In this document: positions 1 to 8,225 of the stretch, piece after piece | How the letters are laid out: every line of letters begins with the position of its first letter | How positions within the stretch are numbered: position 1 is the first letter of the stretch | Source of the DNA: a virus | Direction: 5' to 3' (one strand) | IMG/VR virus record: IMGVR_UViG_3300030390_001642 | Location: 1-27,140 of that record | DNA: 27,140 bases | Notes under the pieces: model-generated | What the model saw: the letters and a program-made list of their open reading frames with translations, nothing else | Databases searched by the model: none | What the model was told of the DNA's origin: nothing | Made by a program: the position numbers and the translations under genes

Positions 1-1230
1 ATGATGGGATCAACGAGCAATGCTCTTGATAAAGGTGGTAGAAATTATAAAAAATTATATGATGACTCAAATGTTACCAAAAGAAACCGCAATGGACAGA
101 CTAGCTCAGGATTATATAGCTTGTTCATACCTATGGAATGGAACTACGAAGGATACATTGATGCTCATGGATACCCTGTCTTTGAAACTCCAAAATCCAA
201 AGTTAATGGCATCGATGGCCAAGAGATTGAAATTGGCGTCATTGAACACTGGGAGAATGAAGTAGATGGCCTTAAGGATGATCCTGATGCACTTAATGAA
301 TTATATAGACAGTTTCCACGTACAGAAAAACACGCTTTCAGAGATGAAACAAAACAATCTTTATTTAATTTAACTAAAATTTACGAACAAATAGATTATA
401 ACGAAGATTTAAAACATTCAAATGTCATTACTCAAGGTAATTTTCAATGGCAAGATGGAGTTAAAGATACAACGGTTATGTTTATACCAAGTAAACAAGG
501 TAGATTTTTTGTTTCATGGGTGCCAAGCATAAACCAACAAAATAGAATACTTATAAAAAACGGTAGGAAATATCCTGGTAATGATCATATGGGCGCTTTT
601 GGGTGTGATAGCTATGATATATCTGGAACCGTAGATGGTAGAGGATCAAAAGGATCTTTACACGGTTTAACTAAGTTTAGTATGGAAAATGCGCCACCAA
701 ACTTAATATTTTTAGAATACATATCAAGACCGCCAACTGCAGAAATTTTCTTTGAAGATGTATTGATGGCTTGTATATTTTATGGCATGCCAATATTATG
801 TGAAAATAATAAACCAAGATTATTATATCATTTTAAAAGAAGAGGTTACAGAGGTTATTCTATGAATAGACCAGATAAAACAATGCATAAATTATCTGTT
901 ACAGAAAAAGAAATAGGTGGTATACCTAATTCTAGTGAAGACGTTAAACAAGCTCATGCTGCTGCAATAGAAGCTTATATTGAAAGTTTTGTAGGTTACA
1001 ATAATGAACAATATGGAACAATGTATTTTCAGCGCACATTAGAAGACTGGGCTGCTTTTAATATAAATGATAGAACAAGACACGATGCATCGATAAGTTC
1101 TGGCTTAGCTATAATGGCTTGTAATAAAAATAAATATAGACCCGTTGCTGAAATAATAAAACAACCTGTCAATTTAAGCTTTTCTAAATATGACAATAGA
1201 GGCAATGAATCAAAAATAATTAATAGATGA
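1..1230 (+). CDS. terL: Terminase large subunit, C-terminal part (5' end outside window)
   Basis: This is the DNA-packaging motor subunit, partial. The reading frame is open at base 1, and the first residues (MMGSTSN) look like the coupling strand that follows the ATPase Walker B motif, so the ATPase half should lie upstream; the ATG at base 1 is probably not the true start. The rest is the RNase H-like nuclease that cuts concatemers. Candidate metal-binding acids, numbered from the window edge, are D203 in GCDSYD, E268 in LCENNK and D362 in RHDAS, in the D...E...D order expected of the family. The LYSLFIPMEW block near residue 40 recalls marine podovirus terminases. Its stop overlaps the portal start (ATGA at 1227-1230), so the two are translationally coupled. 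The first ~110 codons use ATT/ATC for isoleucine more than the rest, which prefers ATA. Confidence 0.9.
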   Translation: MMGSTSNALDKGGRNYKKLYDDSNVTKRNRNGQTSSGLYSLFIPMEWNYEGYIDAHGYPVFETPKSKVNGIDGQEIEIGVIEHWENEVDGLKDDPDALNELYRQFPRTEKHAFRDETKQSLFNLTKIYEQIDYNEDLKHSNVITQGNFQWQDGVKDTTVMFIPSKQGRFFVSWVPSINQQNRILIKNGRKYPGNDHMGAFGCDSYDISGTVDGRGSKGSLHGLTKFSMENAPPNLIFLEYISRPPTAEIFFEDVLMACIFYGMPILCENNKPRLLYHFKRRGYRGYSMNRPDKTMHKLSVTEKEIGGIPNSSEDVKQAHAAAIEAYIESFVGYNNEQYGTMYFQRTLEDWAAFNINDRTRHDASISSGLAIMACNKNKYRPVAEIIKQPVNLSFSKYDNRGNESKIINR

Positions 1231-3623
1231 AATTAAACACTGGTATTAATAGTGCGTTTCCAGATCAGATGGTATCTGAACAGGAAAAGAAAACGTTAGA
1301 ATATGGATTATTAGTTGGGCAAGCTATTGAATATGAATGGTTTAGAGGAGGTAGAGTAAATGGTAGTAGATGGAATACGGGTTATCAAAATTTTCATAAC
1401 TTAAGATTATACGCTAGAGGAGAGCAAAGCGTAAGAAAATATAAAGATGAATTATCTATTAATGGTGATTTGTCTTATTTAAATTTAGACTGGAAGCCAG
1501 TTCCTATTATACCTAAATTTGTAGATATAGTTGTTAATGGTATATCACAAAAAGAATATGAAATAAATGCTTATGCTCAGGATCCTTTTTCTCAACAAAA
1601 AAGAACTAAATATGCATTAAACATAGCTAATGATATGCTTTTAAAAGATATAGCAGCTCCTTTACAACAAGATTTAGGTATAAACATTTTAAACACATCT
1701 AATCCAGAAAGTTTACCTCAAAATAATGAAGAGCTTGAAGTTCACATGCAGCTTAATTATAAACAAAGTATTGAAATAGCACAAGAAGAGGCTTTAACTA
1801 ATGTATTAGCTTTTAATAAATATCAATTAACTAAAAAAAGATTAGTACAAGATATAGTTACAATAGGTATAGGAGCTGTTAAAACTACTTTTAATAAATC
1901 TGAAGGAGTTGTTGTTGATTATGTTGATCCTGCTAATTTAGTTTATTCATATACAAATGATCCTAATTTTGAAGACGTTTACTATGTAGGTGAGATTAAA
2001 TCTATGACTTTAGCTGAAATTAAAAAGAAGTTTTCATATCTTACAGATAAAGAATTAGAACAGATGGTTAAATATCCTGGTCGAGATGGTTATATAGCTA
2101 ATCCTAATTATGATAATGATTTAGTTCAAATATTATTTTTTGAATATAAAACATTTATTGATCAAGTTTTTAAAATTAAAAAAACAGAATCTGGACTAGA
2201 AAAAACATTAGAAAAGCCAGATACATTTAATCCACCAGAAAGTGATAACTTTAATAGAGTTTCAAGAAGTATAGAAGTATTGTTTAGTGGTGCTAAAGTA
2301 ATGGGTGTTCCACAAATGCTTGAGTGGAAACTTGCTAAAAACATGACAAGACCTAATAGTGATTTAACTAAGGTTAATATGAATTACGTTATATGTGCGC
2401 CTAATTTATATCAAGGCCGTATAGAATCATTAGTTAGTAGATGTACAAGCTTTGCCGACATGATACAATTAACATCGTTAAAATTACAACAAGTAATTCA
2501 ACGTATGGTTCCAGACGGGGTTTTTGTAGATGTAGATGGTTTAGCAGAAGTTGATTTAGGTAATGGAACTAATTATAATCCGCAGGAAGCTTTAAATATG
2601 TATTTCCAAACTGGTAGTATAGTTGGTAGAAGTTTAACACAAGATGGTGATCCTAATAGAGGTAAAGTTCCTATTCAAGAATTACAATCATCTAGTGCTA
2701 ATGGTAAAATACAATCACTAGTAAACACTTATCAATATTATCTACAAATGATAAGAGATGTAACAGGACTTAATGAGGCGAGAGACGGCAGTTTACCAGA
2801 CAAAGACGCTTTAGTCGGATTGCAAAAAATGGCTGCCAACGCTTCAAATATTGCAACTAAACACATATTAGATGCTAGTTTATATTTAACATTAAGAGCT
2901 TGTGAAAATATATCATTAAGAATAGCCGATGCATTAGAGTTTCCTTTAACAGAAAATGCTTTAAAATCTAGCATTGGAAGATTTAATACATCTACTTTAG
3001 ATGAAATAAAAGATTTACATTTATATGATTTTGGTTTGTATTTAAATTTAGAACCAGATGATGAAGAAAAAGCTATGCTTGAGCAAAATATTCAAATGGC
3101 TTTACAACAAAACCAAATATATTTAGAAGATGCTATTGATGTTAGAGAGATAACTAATACAAGCTTAGCTAATCAAGTTTTAAAATATAGAAGAATTAAA
3201 AAACAAAAACAAGATCAAGCGGCTCAACAAGCACAGATACAAGCTCAGTCTCAAGCAAATGCACAAGCTGCTGAACAAGCTGCATTGAATGAAGTTCAGA
3301 AGCAACAGGCTTTAGCACAAACAGAAATACAAATTGAACAAGCTAAATCTCAGTTTGAAATTCAAAGAATGGAACAAGAAGCTATGATTAAAAAACAATT
3401 AATGGCTGAAGAGTTTCAGTATAGCTTACAATTAGCACAAGCGCAAATAGGTAGAGATAAACAAAAAGAACAGTTTATAGAAGATCGTAAAGACAAAAGA
3501 ACAAAAATACAAGCAACACAACAATCAGAAATGATTAGTCAAAGACAAAACGATACTTTGCCTACAGATTTTGAATCCACTGGAGCAGATAGTTTAGGTG
3601 GTTTTGGTTTAGATCAACTCTAA
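1227..3623 (+). CDS. Portal protein
   Basis: This is the dodecameric ring at the capsid vertex through which DNA enters and leaves. Assignment rests on position directly after the terminase, on length (798 residues, in the range of large P22-type podovirus portals), and on portal-like blocks: an N-terminal region with RLYARGEQS and VPIIPKFVDIVVNGI, a central segment with FVDVDGLAEVDLG, and the helical MIRDVTGLNEARDG block near residue 510. From about residue 655 to 770 the chain is a long Gln/Ala/Glu-rich helix likely to be coiled coil, in the place where P22 portal has its C-terminal helical barrel. It ends in a short Gly-rich tail. The start is fixed by the ATGA overlap with the terminase stop. 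A 34-base all but G-free AT-rich gap separates it from the scaffold gene. Confidence 0.88.
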   Translation: MKLNTGINSAFPDQMVSEQEKKTLEYGLLVGQAIEYEWFRGGRVNGSRWNTGYQNFHNLRLYARGEQSVRKYKDELSINGDLSYLNLDWKPVPIIPKFVDIVVNGISQKEYEINAYAQDPFSQQKRTKYALNIANDMLLKDIAAPLQQDLGINILNTSNPESLPQNNEELEVHMQLNYKQSIEIAQEEALTNVLAFNKYQLTKKRLVQDIVTIGIGAVKTTFNKSEGVVVDYVDPANLVYSYTNDPNFEDVYYVGEIKSMTLAEIKKKFSYLTDKELEQMVKYPGRDGYIANPNYDNDLVQILFFEYKTFIDQVFKIKKTESGLEKTLEKPDTFNPPESDNFNRVSRSIEVLFSGAKVMGVPQMLEWKLAKNMTRPNSDLTKVNMNYVICAPNLYQGRIESLVSRCTSFADMIQLTSLKLQQVIQRMVPDGVFVDVDGLAEVDLGNGTNYNPQEALNMYFQTGSIVGRSLTQDGDPNRGKVPIQELQSSSANGKIQSLVNTYQYYLQMIRDVTGLNEARDGSLPDKDALVGLQKMAANASNIATKHILDASLYLTLRACENISLRIADALEFPLTENALKSSIGRFNTSTLDEIKDLHLYDFGLYLNLEPDDEEKAMLEQNIQMALQQNQIYLEDAIDVREITNTSLANQVLKYRRIKKQKQDQAAQQAQIQAQSQANAQAAEQAALNEVQKQQALAQTEIQIEQAKSQFEIQRMEQEAMIKKQLMAEEFQYSLQLAQAQIGRDKQKEQFIEDRKDKRTKIQATQQSEMISQRQNDTLPTDFESTGADSLGGFGLDQL

Positions 3624-3633
3624 ACAAACAATT

Positions 3634-3657
3634 TTATTAACTTTATATTATTATATT
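3634..3657 (+). promoter_or_regulatory. AT-only leader before the scaffold gene (candidate initiation region)
   Basis: TTATTAA is followed by exactly 17 A/T-rich bases and then ATGTCA. The same arrangement, with the same 17-base spacing, precedes the gene at 6426; the two leaders agree at 19 of 24 positions. No Shine-Dalgarno sequence is present. It may be a translation initiation region of the Bacteroidota kind, or include a promoter; the low complexity means chance similarity is possible. Confidence 0.4.
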
Positions 3658-4818
3658 ATGTCAACAGAAGTAAAACAAGAAGGTTCGTTTAAAATTAAAC
3701 GTAAACCTAAACAATTAGTAAAAGACGATATTATTAAAATCGATTTATCTAAACCTAAAACAGAAGAAACAGATGCCATTCAAGTCGGAAAAACAGAGAA
3801 GGTGGTTGTGGAAGAACAAACCGGAGATAGCGTTAAAGTGGACGAACAAGTACCAGAGCCCAGCCCAGTTTCTGAAATTAAAAAAGAAGAAGTAAAACCT
3901 ATTGAAGAAGTAGTTGAAGAAGAAATACAACAAATAGGTGAAAAAATAGAAGAAAAAGTTATTGCTCCTACACCTGAAGAGGTAAGAGAAGTAGCTAAAC
4001 TACCTGATAACATTGAAAAAGTCATTGACTTTATGAAAGAAACAGGTGGAACATTAGAAGATTATGTAAGATTAAATGCGGATTATTCTAATGTAGATAA
4101 TGATACTCTTTTAAGAGAGTATTACAAACAAGCCAAATCGCATCTTGACTCAAGTGAAATTAACTTTATGATTGAAGATAATTTTTCATTTGATGAAGAG
4201 GTGGATGAGGAGCGAGACATTCGTAAGAAAAAACTCGCTTATAAAGAAGAGGTTGCTAAAGCTCAAAAGCATTTAAATGGTCTAAAAAGTAAATATTACG
4301 AGGAAATCAAGTTGAGACCTGGTACTACTCAAGACCAACAAAAAGCTATGGACTTTTTTAACCGATACAATGAAGAGCAAAACACAGCTCAACAACAACA
4401 TGAAGATTTTAAATCTAATACTAAAAAATTCTTTTCTGAAGATTTCAAAGGTTTTGACATCGCTGTAGGAGAGAAAAAATTTAGATATGGAATTAAAAAT
4501 CCTAATGAAGTTGCAACTAAACAATCAAATATTACAAACACAATTAAGAAGTTCTTAGATGATAAAGGTAATGTGAGTGATGTTAAAGGTTATCATAAAG
4601 CTATGTATGCCGCTGAAAACGTTGACAAAATTGCAAATCATTTCTATGAGCAAGGTAAATCCGATGCTACTAGAGATCTTATTGCAAAATCTAAAAACAT
4701 ATCCGAGGATGTTAGGCCTGCGCCTACCGGAGACGTATTTGTTGGTGGATTAAAAGTTAAAGCTATAAGCGGTCTTGATTCTTCTAAACTGAAGATTAAA
4801 ACAAGAAAATTTAACTAA
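3658..4818 (+). CDS. Capsid scaffolding protein
   Basis: This protein probably guides assembly of the capsid shell and leaves before or during packaging. It lies between portal and major capsid genes, the usual place of scaffold genes in podoviruses. The 386 residues are very charged. Residues ~30-115 are a Pro/Glu/Val/Lys-rich, probably disordered stretch. Residues ~122-220 contain a helical block with ETGGTLEDYVRLNADY, DNDTLLREYYKQ and EEVDEERDIRKKKLAYKEE, which I recall from scaffold proteins of uncultured marine phages. The C-terminus is basic (KLKIKTRKFN), as in scaffolds that bind the shell through a basic C-terminal segment. There is no protease gene next to it in this window, so whether it is cut or recycled cannot be said. 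The start follows an AT-only leader with no Shine-Dalgarno site. Confidence 0.8.
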   Translation: MSTEVKQEGSFKIKRKPKQLVKDDIIKIDLSKPKTEETDAIQVGKTEKVVVEEQTGDSVKVDEQVPEPSPVSEIKKEEVKPIEEVVEEEIQQIGEKIEEKVIAPTPEEVREVAKLPDNIEKVIDFMKETGGTLEDYVRLNADYSNVDNDTLLREYYKQAKSHLDSSEINFMIEDNFSFDEEVDEERDIRKKKLAYKEEVAKAQKHLNGLKSKYYEEIKLRPGTTQDQQKAMDFFNRYNEEQNTAQQQHEDFKSNTKKFFSEDFKGFDIAVGEKKFRYGIKNPNEVATKQSNITNTIKKFLDDKGNVSDVKGYHKAMYAAENVDKIANHFYEQGKSDATRDLIAKSKNISEDVRPAPTGDVFVGGLKVKAISGLDSSKLKIKTRKFN

Positions 4819-4835
4819 AAACAAAATTAATTATT

Positions 4836-6353
4836 ATGGGACAAATTTCTCCTGTGTTTGGAAGCGTAGTACCTTCTCAAACTCAATTAGCTTTGCAAAA
4901 TAACTACCTAGCGTTTAACGACGGAGCTGGAGTTAACTTTGCTCAGCAATACCTACCTGAGGTTTATGAAGCTGAGGTAGAAAGATATGGAAACAGAACT
5001 TTAAATGGTTTCCTTAGAATGGTTGGCGCTGAAATGCCAATGACATCTGATCAAGTTATCTGGTCTGAACAAAATAGATTACACGTTTCTTATACTGGTG
5101 TTACCTTAGTTGGTGCAGCTGCTGCAAACGGTGTTATCTTTACTTTTCCATTAGCTGGTGGTGTTCAAAACGCTATTTTTGCTAATGATACAATCGTTGT
5201 AATGAACCCAGCTACTGGTGTTACATTAAAAGGTGTTGTAGGAAACAGCCAAAATATCGCTGGTCCTTTAGCACAAATTACTGCTTATCCTTTTCAAGGA
5301 GCTAACTGGAATACTTTACAAGATCAAGCTGGTGCACCTATGTCAACTCAGTTGAAAATATTTGTATACGGTTCTGTATTTGCAAAAGGTTCTTTTGGAC
5401 CAGTCTCACAAGGAGCTACTCCTGCCGCTGGATCTTACAAATCAATTCAGCCTCAGTTTACTCAATTTTCAAATCAACCAATTATTATAAAAGATTCATT
5501 TGAAATTAATGGTTCTGATATGGCTCAAATCGGTTGGGTAGAAGTTGCTACAGAAGATGGTACGTCGGGATACTTATGGTATCTAAAGTCTGAGTCTGAA
5601 ACAAGACTAAGATTTGATGACTATTTAGAAATGGCAATGGTTGAAAGTGAACTAGCTGCTGGTGCCGCTGGTCAAAACTTTGCTAATCAAGCTGCTGGTG
5701 CAGTTCCAGGATTTACCGCTGCTGGTGGTGCTGCTGTTGCTCATGGTTCTCAAGGTCTTTTTGCTGCTATTCAAGCAAGAGGTAACATACTATCTGGATT
5801 TTCTGGAGGTACTGGTATTTCTGATTTTGATCAAGTACTTAAAAACTTAGATACTCAAGGTGCTATCGAAGAAAACATGCTTTTCTTAAATAGAGATCTT
5901 GATTTAGAATTTGACGATATGCTAGGGCAAATTTCCGCTGGACAAGCTGGTGGTACTGCTTATGGTTTATTTGAAAACTCTGAGGATATGGCACTTAACC
6001 TAGGTTTCTCTGGTTTTAGAAGAGGTTCTTATGACTTCTATAAAACTAGCTGGAAATACTTAAACGATGCTTCTACAAGAGGTGCTGTTGCGGTTAATAA
6101 TATCGAAGGTGTATTAATACCTGCTGGAACGTCAACAGTTTATGACCAACAGTTAGGTACTAACATAAGAAGACCTTTCTTACACGTTAGATATAGAGCT
6201 TCACAAACTGAAGATAGACGATACAAAAACTGGATCACAGGATCTGCTGGTGGTGCTTACACTACTAACTTAGATGCTATGCAAGTTAACTGGTTGTCTG
6301 AAAGATGTTTGGTTACTCAAGCTGCGAATAATTTTGTATTATTCCAACAATAA
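4836..6353 (+). CDS. Major capsid protein (HK97-type fold expected)
   Basis: This is the main shell protein. Position after the scaffold and size (505 residues) fit, as do recognisable capsid-like blocks: an N-terminal FAQQYLPEVYEAEVERYGNR helix, a C-terminal domain with RRPFLHVRYRASQ and the terminal segment with LDAMQVNWLSERCLVTQAAN. Residues ~87-162 are a Gly/Ala/Val/Thr-rich beta segment that may be an inserted surface domain. The fold is inferred from the family, not visible directly. Codon choice differs from most neighbours: AAC, TTC, TAC, GGT and GCT are frequent, as expected for the most highly expressed gene of the phage. The start (ATGGGA) follows an A/T-only leader. A GC-rich hairpin with a TTCG loop lies 17 bases after the stop and probably ends or attenuates transcription. 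Confidence 0.9.
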   Translation: MGQISPVFGSVVPSQTQLALQNNYLAFNDGAGVNFAQQYLPEVYEAEVERYGNRTLNGFLRMVGAEMPMTSDQVIWSEQNRLHVSYTGVTLVGAAAANGVIFTFPLAGGVQNAIFANDTIVVMNPATGVTLKGVVGNSQNIAGPLAQITAYPFQGANWNTLQDQAGAPMSTQLKIFVYGSVFAKGSFGPVSQGATPAAGSYKSIQPQFTQFSNQPIIIKDSFEINGSDMAQIGWVEVATEDGTSGYLWYLKSESETRLRFDDYLEMAMVESELAAGAAGQNFANQAAGAVPGFTAAGGAAVAHGSQGLFAAIQARGNILSGFSGGTGISDFDQVLKNLDTQGAIEENMLFLNRDLDLEFDDMLGQISAGQAGGTAYGLFENSEDMALNLGFSGFRRGSYDFYKTSWKYLNDASTRGAVAVNNIEGVLIPAGTSTVYDQQLGTNIRRPFLHVRYRASQTEDRRYKNWITGSAGGAYTTNLDAMQVNWLSERCLVTQAANNFVLFQQ

Positions 6354-6370
6354 GATTGCTTTAAAGTTTG

Positions 6371-6406
6371 TCTCCGTCTTCGGGCGGAGATACTCTTTAT
6401 TTTATT
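6371..6406 (+). terminator. Intrinsic terminator-like hairpin after the capsid gene
   Basis: TCTCCGTC (6371-6378) and GGCGGAGA (6383-6390) form an 8-bp stem, with one G-T pair, around the loop TTCG, that is a C(UUCG)G-type extra-stable tetraloop in RNA. A T-rich run (6391-6406) follows. An outer AAAG/CTTT pairing (6364-6367 with 6394-6397) is possible. Being GC-rich in an AT-rich region, and just after the capsid gene, it fits a terminator or attenuator that raises capsid message over downstream genes. Confidence 0.75.
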
Positions 6407-6425
6407 AATTATATTATATTATATC
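6402..6425 (+). promoter_or_regulatory. AT-only leader, second copy
   Basis: TTATTAA plus 17 A/T-rich bases, made mostly of ATATT repeats, ends at ATGTCA. It matches the leader at 3634-3657 in motif, spacing and start context. It directly follows the hairpin at 6371-6390, so ribosome entry here may be tied to whether transcripts read through that hairpin. Confidence 0.4.
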
Positions 6426-7190
6426 ATGTCAAAAACTAAAGAAATACAAGCCCCTAAATGGGAGATGAAAAGTAGAACATATTTACTTTCACATGGCAAA
6501 GAGCCATTAACATATACATTAGGATCTAAAAACTCAAGACGATCACCACTTATGTGGTTTGACGAATCTACTGAAACTCAAAGAGAAATTAGATATGCAA
6601 CTAATCAAAACTCTTGTTTTGTTGATGAACAAAAAGGAGAGGTAACATTAGGTCATATTATATTTGAAGAAGGTGTTTTAACAGTTCCTAAGGAAAAACA
6701 AAATTTACAAAAACTATTATCTTTATATCATCCAAGAAAAAATCATGTGTATTATGAATGGCAAGCAGACGAGGTTGCGCAAGATGAACTTGAAGATATA
6801 AACTTAGAAATAGATGCTATGATAGCTGCAAAAAACATGGACATTGAACATGCAGAAGCAGTGTTAAGAGTTGAAAAAGGATCTACTGTTTCAAGTCTAA
6901 GCTCTAAAGAACTAAGAAGAGATTTACTTATTATGGCTAAATCAAATCCTTCTAGCTTTTTAGCTATAGCTGCTGATGAAAATGTAGGGTTAAGAAACAT
7001 TGGTATTGTAGCTGCTGAGCAACAAATAATTAAACTATCACAAGATCAAAGAGATTTCTTGTGGGGTTCTAATGATAGAAAATTAATGACTATACCATTT
7101 GATGAAAATCCATATTCAGCATTAGCTGCTTGGTTTAAAACGGATGAAGGTGTAGAAGTTTTTAAAACAATCAAGAAAAAGTTACAATAA
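6426..7190 (+). CDS. Conserved-looking protein of unknown function after the capsid gene
   Basis: I do not recognise a function for this 254-residue protein. The N-terminal ~115 residues are mixed, with KWEMKSRTYLL, PLMWFDEST and LGHIIFEEGVLTVPK, and look like a small beta-rich domain. Residues ~118-190 are helical and acidic (DELEDINLEIDAMIAAKNMD). The C-terminus has a distinctive block, LWGSNDRKLMTIPFDENPYS, followed by LAAWFKTDEG. No signal peptide or membrane segment is seen. It lies between the capsid and connector genes, where head-completion, decoration or minor capsid proteins are often coded, so a virion or head-assembly role is possible but unproven. It is flanked by strong hairpins at 6371-6390 and 7206-7240, so its message may be set at a level separate from those on either side. 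The start at ATGTCA is the only good one after the first hairpin. Confidence 0.8.
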   Translation: MSKTKEIQAPKWEMKSRTYLLSHGKEPLTYTLGSKNSRRSPLMWFDESTETQREIRYATNQNSCFVDEQKGEVTLGHIIFEEGVLTVPKEKQNLQKLLSLYHPRKNHVYYEWQADEVAQDELEDINLEIDAMIAAKNMDIEHAEAVLRVEKGSTVSSLSSKELRRDLLIMAKSNPSSFLAIAADENVGLRNIGIVAAEQQIIKLSQDQRDFLWGSNDRKLMTIPFDENPYSALAAWFKTDEGVEVFKTIKKKLQ

Positions 7191-7240
7191 TATGTAACTA
7201 TAATTATAGTGAAGGGTCACTATGTGGCCCTAATCACTAT
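7180..7240 (+). terminator. Tandem hairpins between the unknown gene and first connector gene
   Basis: Two inverted repeats follow each other. AGTTAC (7180-7185) pairs with GTAACT (7194-7199) around the previous stop codon. Then ATAGTGA (7206-7212) pairs with TCACTAT (7234-7240), enclosing AGGGTCAC (7213-7220) and GTGGCCCT (7224-7231, one G-T pair) with a 3-base loop and a 2-base bulge: about 15 pairs. No clear T-run follows, so a classic terminator is uncertain; an RNA processing or mRNA-end protection element is equally possible. Confidence 0.55.
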
Positions 7241-7256
7241 TAACTAAAATATTAAA

Positions 7257-8219
7257 ATGGCAATAAACGTAAATACTGTATATCAAACCGTTTTATTAAT
7301 ACTAAACAAAGAGCAGAGGGGTTACATGACACCTTTAGAGTTTAATAAAATAGGTACACAAAGTCAATTAGAAATATTTGAAACATATTTTGATAGCTTA
7401 AATCAGCAAATACGTATTCCACAAACAAACACGGACTACGCAGATAGAGTCGTAAGTCTTGATGAAAAAATCTCTATATTTAAAACAACTGGATCATGCG
7501 TTTATGCTGATGGTCAGTTTTCTCTTCCTGCTCAATATTCCGGAGCTATAACAATAGGTGAAGGTATAAATGCCACAGCCAACACTTCAGTATACACTTT
7601 AACAACTATAACCGCAGCTCAAGTTGCAGCTGGCGTTTCTTCAGTATTTATTGGAGCAGATGCAGAAAATGCTATAGAAATAGCTTCCAGTGCTTATACA
7701 CTGTCAGGAACTACTTTAACTTTAGCTACAGCCACTTCAGGTTCAGGTAATCAAGCTTTTATACAAATACAAGTAACACCTAAACAATTTTATAGACTAG
7801 GTGTAGTTACACATCAGTCGGGTGCGTTACCTTTTCATGAACTACAAAGAGTTGATAAAGGAGAGCTTTACCACTTATTAAGCTCAAATCTAACTAAACC
7901 TAGTAAATCATATCCTATATATACATATGAAAACAATAAGCTAACCGTATATCCTAATGATTCTGTAACTGGCATTATATCAGGTTTACAAGCTAATTAT
8001 ATAAGAAAACCATTAAATCCATTATGGTTTTTTACAGGAGGAACTACTCAATATATTTATCAAGCTTCAGCTTCACAAAATTTTGAATTACACGCTTGTG
8101 AACAAACAGAATTAATATTAAAAATATTATTATACGCTGGGGTGGTTATTAAAAGTCCTGAAATAGTACAAGTAGCAGCAAATCAAGTTGCACTAGAAAA
8201 TATAAATCAACAAAGATAA
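7257..8219 (+). CDS. Head-tail connector (adaptor/ring) protein, first
   Basis: This 320-residue protein probably forms a ring below the portal. The opening (MAINVNTVYQTVLLILNKEQ, then GYMTPLEFNKIGTQ) is helical and recalls a structural protein common in uncultured marine podoviruses. The C-terminal helix (CEQTELILKILLYAGVVIKS) resembles adaptor-protein ends. Between them, residues ~105-176 form a Thr/Ala/Gly-rich beta segment that looks inserted. Position after the capsid block and before the tail genes supports an adaptor role. It is followed after 6 bases, with tandem stops TAATAA, by the second connector gene, so the two are probably co-translated. The exact family (P22 gp4-like, T7 gp11-like or a crAss-like ring protein) cannot be settled from sequence alone. 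Confidence 0.68.
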   Translation: MAINVNTVYQTVLLILNKEQRGYMTPLEFNKIGTQSQLEIFETYFDSLNQQIRIPQTNTDYADRVVSLDEKISIFKTTGSCVYADGQFSLPAQYSGAITIGEGINATANTSVYTLTTITAAQVAAGVSSVFIGADAENAIEIASSAYTLSGTTLTLATATSGSGNQAFIQIQVTPKQFYRLGVVTHQSGALPFHELQRVDKGELYHLLSSNLTKPSKSYPIYTYENNKLTVYPNDSVTGIISGLQANYIRKPLNPLWFFTGGTTQYIYQASASQNFELHACEQTELILKILLYAGVVIKSPEIVQVAANQVALENINQQR

Positions 8220-8225
8220 TAAACT

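Noticed and set aside
3624-3657. Bacteroidota promoter (TTG ... TAnnTTTG) before the scaffold
   Set aside because: TAACTTTA is near the -7 pattern, but no TTG lies at the right distance, and AT-rich sequence makes partial matches common.
5662-5850. 62-codon frame on the + strand in the capsid gene
   Set aside because: Out-of-frame reading of a Gly/Ala-rich coding segment; Leu/Val-rich composition follows from this.
6354-7256. tRNA genes in the structured intergenic regions
   Set aside because: The hairpins do not build a cloverleaf and gaps are too short (72 and 66 bases) for a tRNA with its acceptor and T-arm motifs.
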